A stretch of 8,274 nt of DNA from Planctomycetota bacterium. GTDB lineage: Bacteria; Planctomycetota; Phycisphaerae; Sedimentisphaerales; UBA12454. Shown in pieces: positions 6,927-8,274 of this stretch. Position 1 is the stretch's first letter. Every line of letters begins with the position of its first letter. The DNA lies in contig JAHJUV010000098.1 of assembly GCA_018828825.1 (NCBI GenBank), positions 1-8,274 on the forward strand. Direction: 5' to 3'. The notes under the pieces are model-generated. The model was not told where the DNA came from. It did no database searches and saw only the letters and a list, made by a program, of their open reading frames with translations. The position numbers and the translations under genes are program-made.

Positions 6927-8159
6927 ATGAAAACAACCGCAATTATTACCATAATTCTGATTTCAGCCGTCGTTTGCGCTGCCCAGCCAGATATGACAAA
7001 ATCCGTCGTTATGCTTCAGGTCGTCAAACAGCCTTTCGACTATTCGACTCCCTGGAAACAATCCTCATTTTCTCAGGGAGTAGGCTCAGGTTTCCTAATC
7101 GAGGGCAACAGAATCCTTACAAACGCTCACAATATCTCCGACAACAGATATATCATCGTCAAAAAAGAAAATTTCGCCAAAAAATATCCCGCTGTTGTCG
7201 AGTTCGTCGGCCACGATTGCGACCTCGCCCTGCTTAAGATACTTGACGAGACCTTTTTCGACGGCACACAGCCCGTTCAGCTCGGCGATTTGCCCGAGGT
7301 CGATAAAACTGTTACTACTTACGGTTTTCCAATGGGCGGCACGCATATCAGCGTTACCAAAGGCGTCGTTTCAAGAATACAGACCGACGTATACGTCCAC
7401 AGCGGCGCAGATGCCCACCTCGTCATTCAGACTGATGCGGCAATTAACCCCGGAAACAGCGGCGGCCCTGTCGTATTCGATGGAAACGTCGTCGGCGTAG
7501 CATTTCAGGGATTGACCCAGGCCGACAACATCGGTTATATGATTCCGACTACCGTAATTAAGCATTTTCTCCTCGACGTGAACGACGGCAAATATGACGG
7601 CTTCGGCTCGCTCGGTATAAATGTATTCGCCGCTCTGCACAACGAAAGTTATAAAGATTATCTCAAACTCCCTCCCGACACTCAGGGTGTCGTTGTAACT
7701 TCCGTCCTGCTCAACAGCTCCGCCGAAAAAGTCCTTCAAAGAAACGATTGCATAACACAGATTGACAATTATGATATCGACAACGACGGTATGATTATGA
7801 TTTACGGCCAGAAATATCATCTCTCCGAACAGGTCGAGACAAAGCAAATCGGAGAAACCGTCAATATAACTTTCTGGCGTGACGGCAAACAGCAGACCGC
7901 TCAATTAGTCATTCAGCTTAACCGTCCCGTCTTCGAAGTTGCCCGCCTTTATGACGACCCGCCCCCTTATGTTTGTTTTGCAGGACTTACATTCGTCTCC
8001 GCCAATAGAAATTATCTCGAAACATGGGGCAGGGATTGGCTCAGCGATATTCCTCATATACTCAGGTATCTGCTCAACGATTCGATACATCTTAACACCG
8101 ACCCGCTGAGAAAGGAATATGTCGTACTCTCGGAAATCCTGCCCAGGACAAGCTCCTGA
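6927..8159 (+). CDS. Exported S1C (HtrA/Deg-type) serine protease, 3' end truncated or chimeric
   Basis: The 410-residue reading frame begins with a signal peptide (1 to about 19, possible cleavage after CAA). The trypsin-like domain has the full triad: His68 in ILTNAHNISD, Asp99 in HDCDLALL and Ser178 in NPGNSGGPV. A PDZ domain follows at about 228-330. From 335 on, the segment with PPPYVCFAGLTF (345-356), NYLETWGRDW and EYVVLSEIL matches my recollection of the second C-terminal module of Deg9-like proteases. In those proteins this point is normally followed by another stretch with a pattern like N.GY. Here the natural sequence stops: codons 403-410 (EILPRTSS) fall in the inverted repeat and are the lipoprotein 3' end read in another frame, with a chance TGA. 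About a hundred residues may be missing. GGAG (6917-6920) stands 6 bases before the ATG. It lies 17 bases after the ligase-like gene and probably shares its transcript. The role would be envelope protein quality control. Confidence 0.88.
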   Translation: MKTTAIITIILISAVVCAAQPDMTKSVVMLQVVKQPFDYSTPWKQSSFSQGVGSGFLIEGNRILTNAHNISDNRYIIVKKENFAKKYPAVVEFVGHDCDLALLKILDETFFDGTQPVQLGDLPEVDKTVTTYGFPMGGTHISVTKGVVSRIQTDVYVHSGADAHLVIQTDAAINPGNSGGPVVFDGNVVGVAFQGLTQADNIGYMIPTTVIKHFLLDVNDGKYDGFGSLGINVFAALHNESYKDYLKLPPDTQGVVVTSVLLNSSAEKVLQRNDCITQIDNYDIDNDGMIMIYGQKYHLSEQVETKQIGETVNITFWRDGKQQTAQLVIQLNRPVFEVARLYDDPPPYVCFAGLTFVSANRNYLETWGRDWLSDIPHILRYLLNDSIHLNTDPLRKEYVVLSEILPRTSS

Positions 8160-8185
8160 AATTGTACAGAAAATACGCACAGTAG
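8134..8185 (+). pseudogene. Fragment of the TPR lipoprotein gene 3' end within the right repeat arm
   Basis: These 52 bases duplicate codons 315-330 and the TAG stop of the lipoprotein gene on the opposite strand to the original. The fragment has no start or upstream part and lies out of frame with the protease gene running into it, so it encodes no lipoprotein. It marks the junction where genuine protease sequence ends. Confidence 0.9.
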
Positions 8186-8200
8186 GAATATGATTTGGCC

Positions 8201-8232
8201 CAGACCGCTGACAAACCCGGCTGCAATTTTTT
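8201..8232 (+). terminator. Duplicate of the lipoprotein terminator, now downstream of the protease frame
   Basis: Same hairpin and six-T run as at 74-43: arm 8201-8207, arm 8218-8223, T run 8227-8232. If the right arm is physically real, it could end the proS-operon transcript, since its orientation fits. If the arm is an assembly product, this feature does not exist here. Confidence 0.35.
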
Positions 8233-8274
8233 GGACAAACAGCTAAGCGTCGCTTTGGCGCATCTTTTATTCTG

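Larger units (their letters stand above)
8134..8274. repeat. Right arm of the perfect 141-bp terminal inverted repeat
   Basis: This is the exact reverse complement of bases 1-141. Its inner edge falls in the protease gene after the first base of codon 403. It contains the lipoprotein 3' fragment, the duplicated terminator and downstream spacer DNA, and runs to the last base of the window. This arm appears to be the foreign copy, since it interrupts a recognisable protein family while the left arm completes one. Confidence 0.97.

Noticed and set aside
6969..6986. Lipoprotein signal in the protease around Cys17
   Set aside because: The residues before the Cys are AVV, not a canonical L-[AS]-[GA]-C lipobox. 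An ordinary signal peptide cleaved after CAA fits better.
7371..7904. 177-codon open frame antisense to the protease
   Set aside because: The sense strand encodes an intact catalytic serine motif and PDZ domain here; the antisense frame is a shadow.
1..8274. Linear plasmid or virus genome with terminal inverted repeats
   Set aside because: The interior carries housekeeping and envelope genes with no replication, packaging or capsid genes, and the repeat contains the 3' end of an interior gene and not replication signals. The 141-base length matches an assembler k-mer.
1..8274. Insertion-sequence or composite transposon bounded by the inverted repeat
   Set aside because: No transposase or integrase gene is present, the repeat arms contain gene and terminator sequence, and no target duplication can be seen because the window ends with the arms.
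1..8274. CRISPR array, tRNA or rRNA genes, riboswitch
   Set aside because: No regularly spaced direct repeats, no cloverleaf-like segments and no recognisable leader were seen. The only intergenic space above 20 bases inside the window is 1083-1287, which is filled by the divergent promoters.

Overview
This looks like a chromosomal fragment from a Gram-negative-type bacterium. It carries a lipoprotein with a clear lipobox, a polyprenyl-phosphate sugar-1-phosphate transferase, an O-antigen-ligase-like membrane protein and an exported trypsin-like protease. The gene set suggests the Planctomycetota, perhaps Phycisphaerae: proS next to a DUF4416 gene, a Wzy_C protein fused to TPRs, and a protease resembling the Deg9-like PDZ proteases. 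That taxonomic placement is an inference from family recall and is not proven by the sequence.

Layout: positions 90-1082 (minus strand) encode a TPR lipoprotein. A 205-bp divergent control region follows (1083-1287). It holds a perfect-consensus TTGACA/TATAAT promoter facing left and a TTGCAA/TATAAA promoter facing right. From 1288 to the right end, five genes run head to tail on the plus strand: proS, a DUF4416 protein, a WecA/TagO-like transferase, an O-antigen-ligase-like protein with TPR tail, and an exported S1C protease. Gaps are at most 17 bp and two gene pairs overlap by 14 bp, so this reads as one operon. It couples a translation enzyme to envelope-glycan assembly and envelope proteolysis. 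The transferase would start a lipid-linked glycan, and the ligase-like protein would polymerise or transfer it. The roles of DUF4416 and the lipoprotein cannot be read from the sequence.

The most notable structure is at the edges. Bases 1-141 and 8134-8274 are perfect reverse complements. The left copy holds the 3' end of the lipoprotein gene and its probable terminator. The right copy cuts into the protease gene, so the last eight protease codons are out-of-frame lipoprotein sequence followed by a chance stop. The protease as written is therefore truncated or chimeric. The repeat length equals the largest default k-mer of a common metagenome assembler (MEGAHIT, k=141). I therefore read it first as an assembly-graph signature: either the inner edges of a longer real inverted repeat or a fold-back chimera. 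I do not read it as the terminal repeat of a linear replicon.

I did not find a convincing new biological system. The coding content is recognisable, and the points worth checking are the terminal inverted repeat, the broken protease and the mixed operon.
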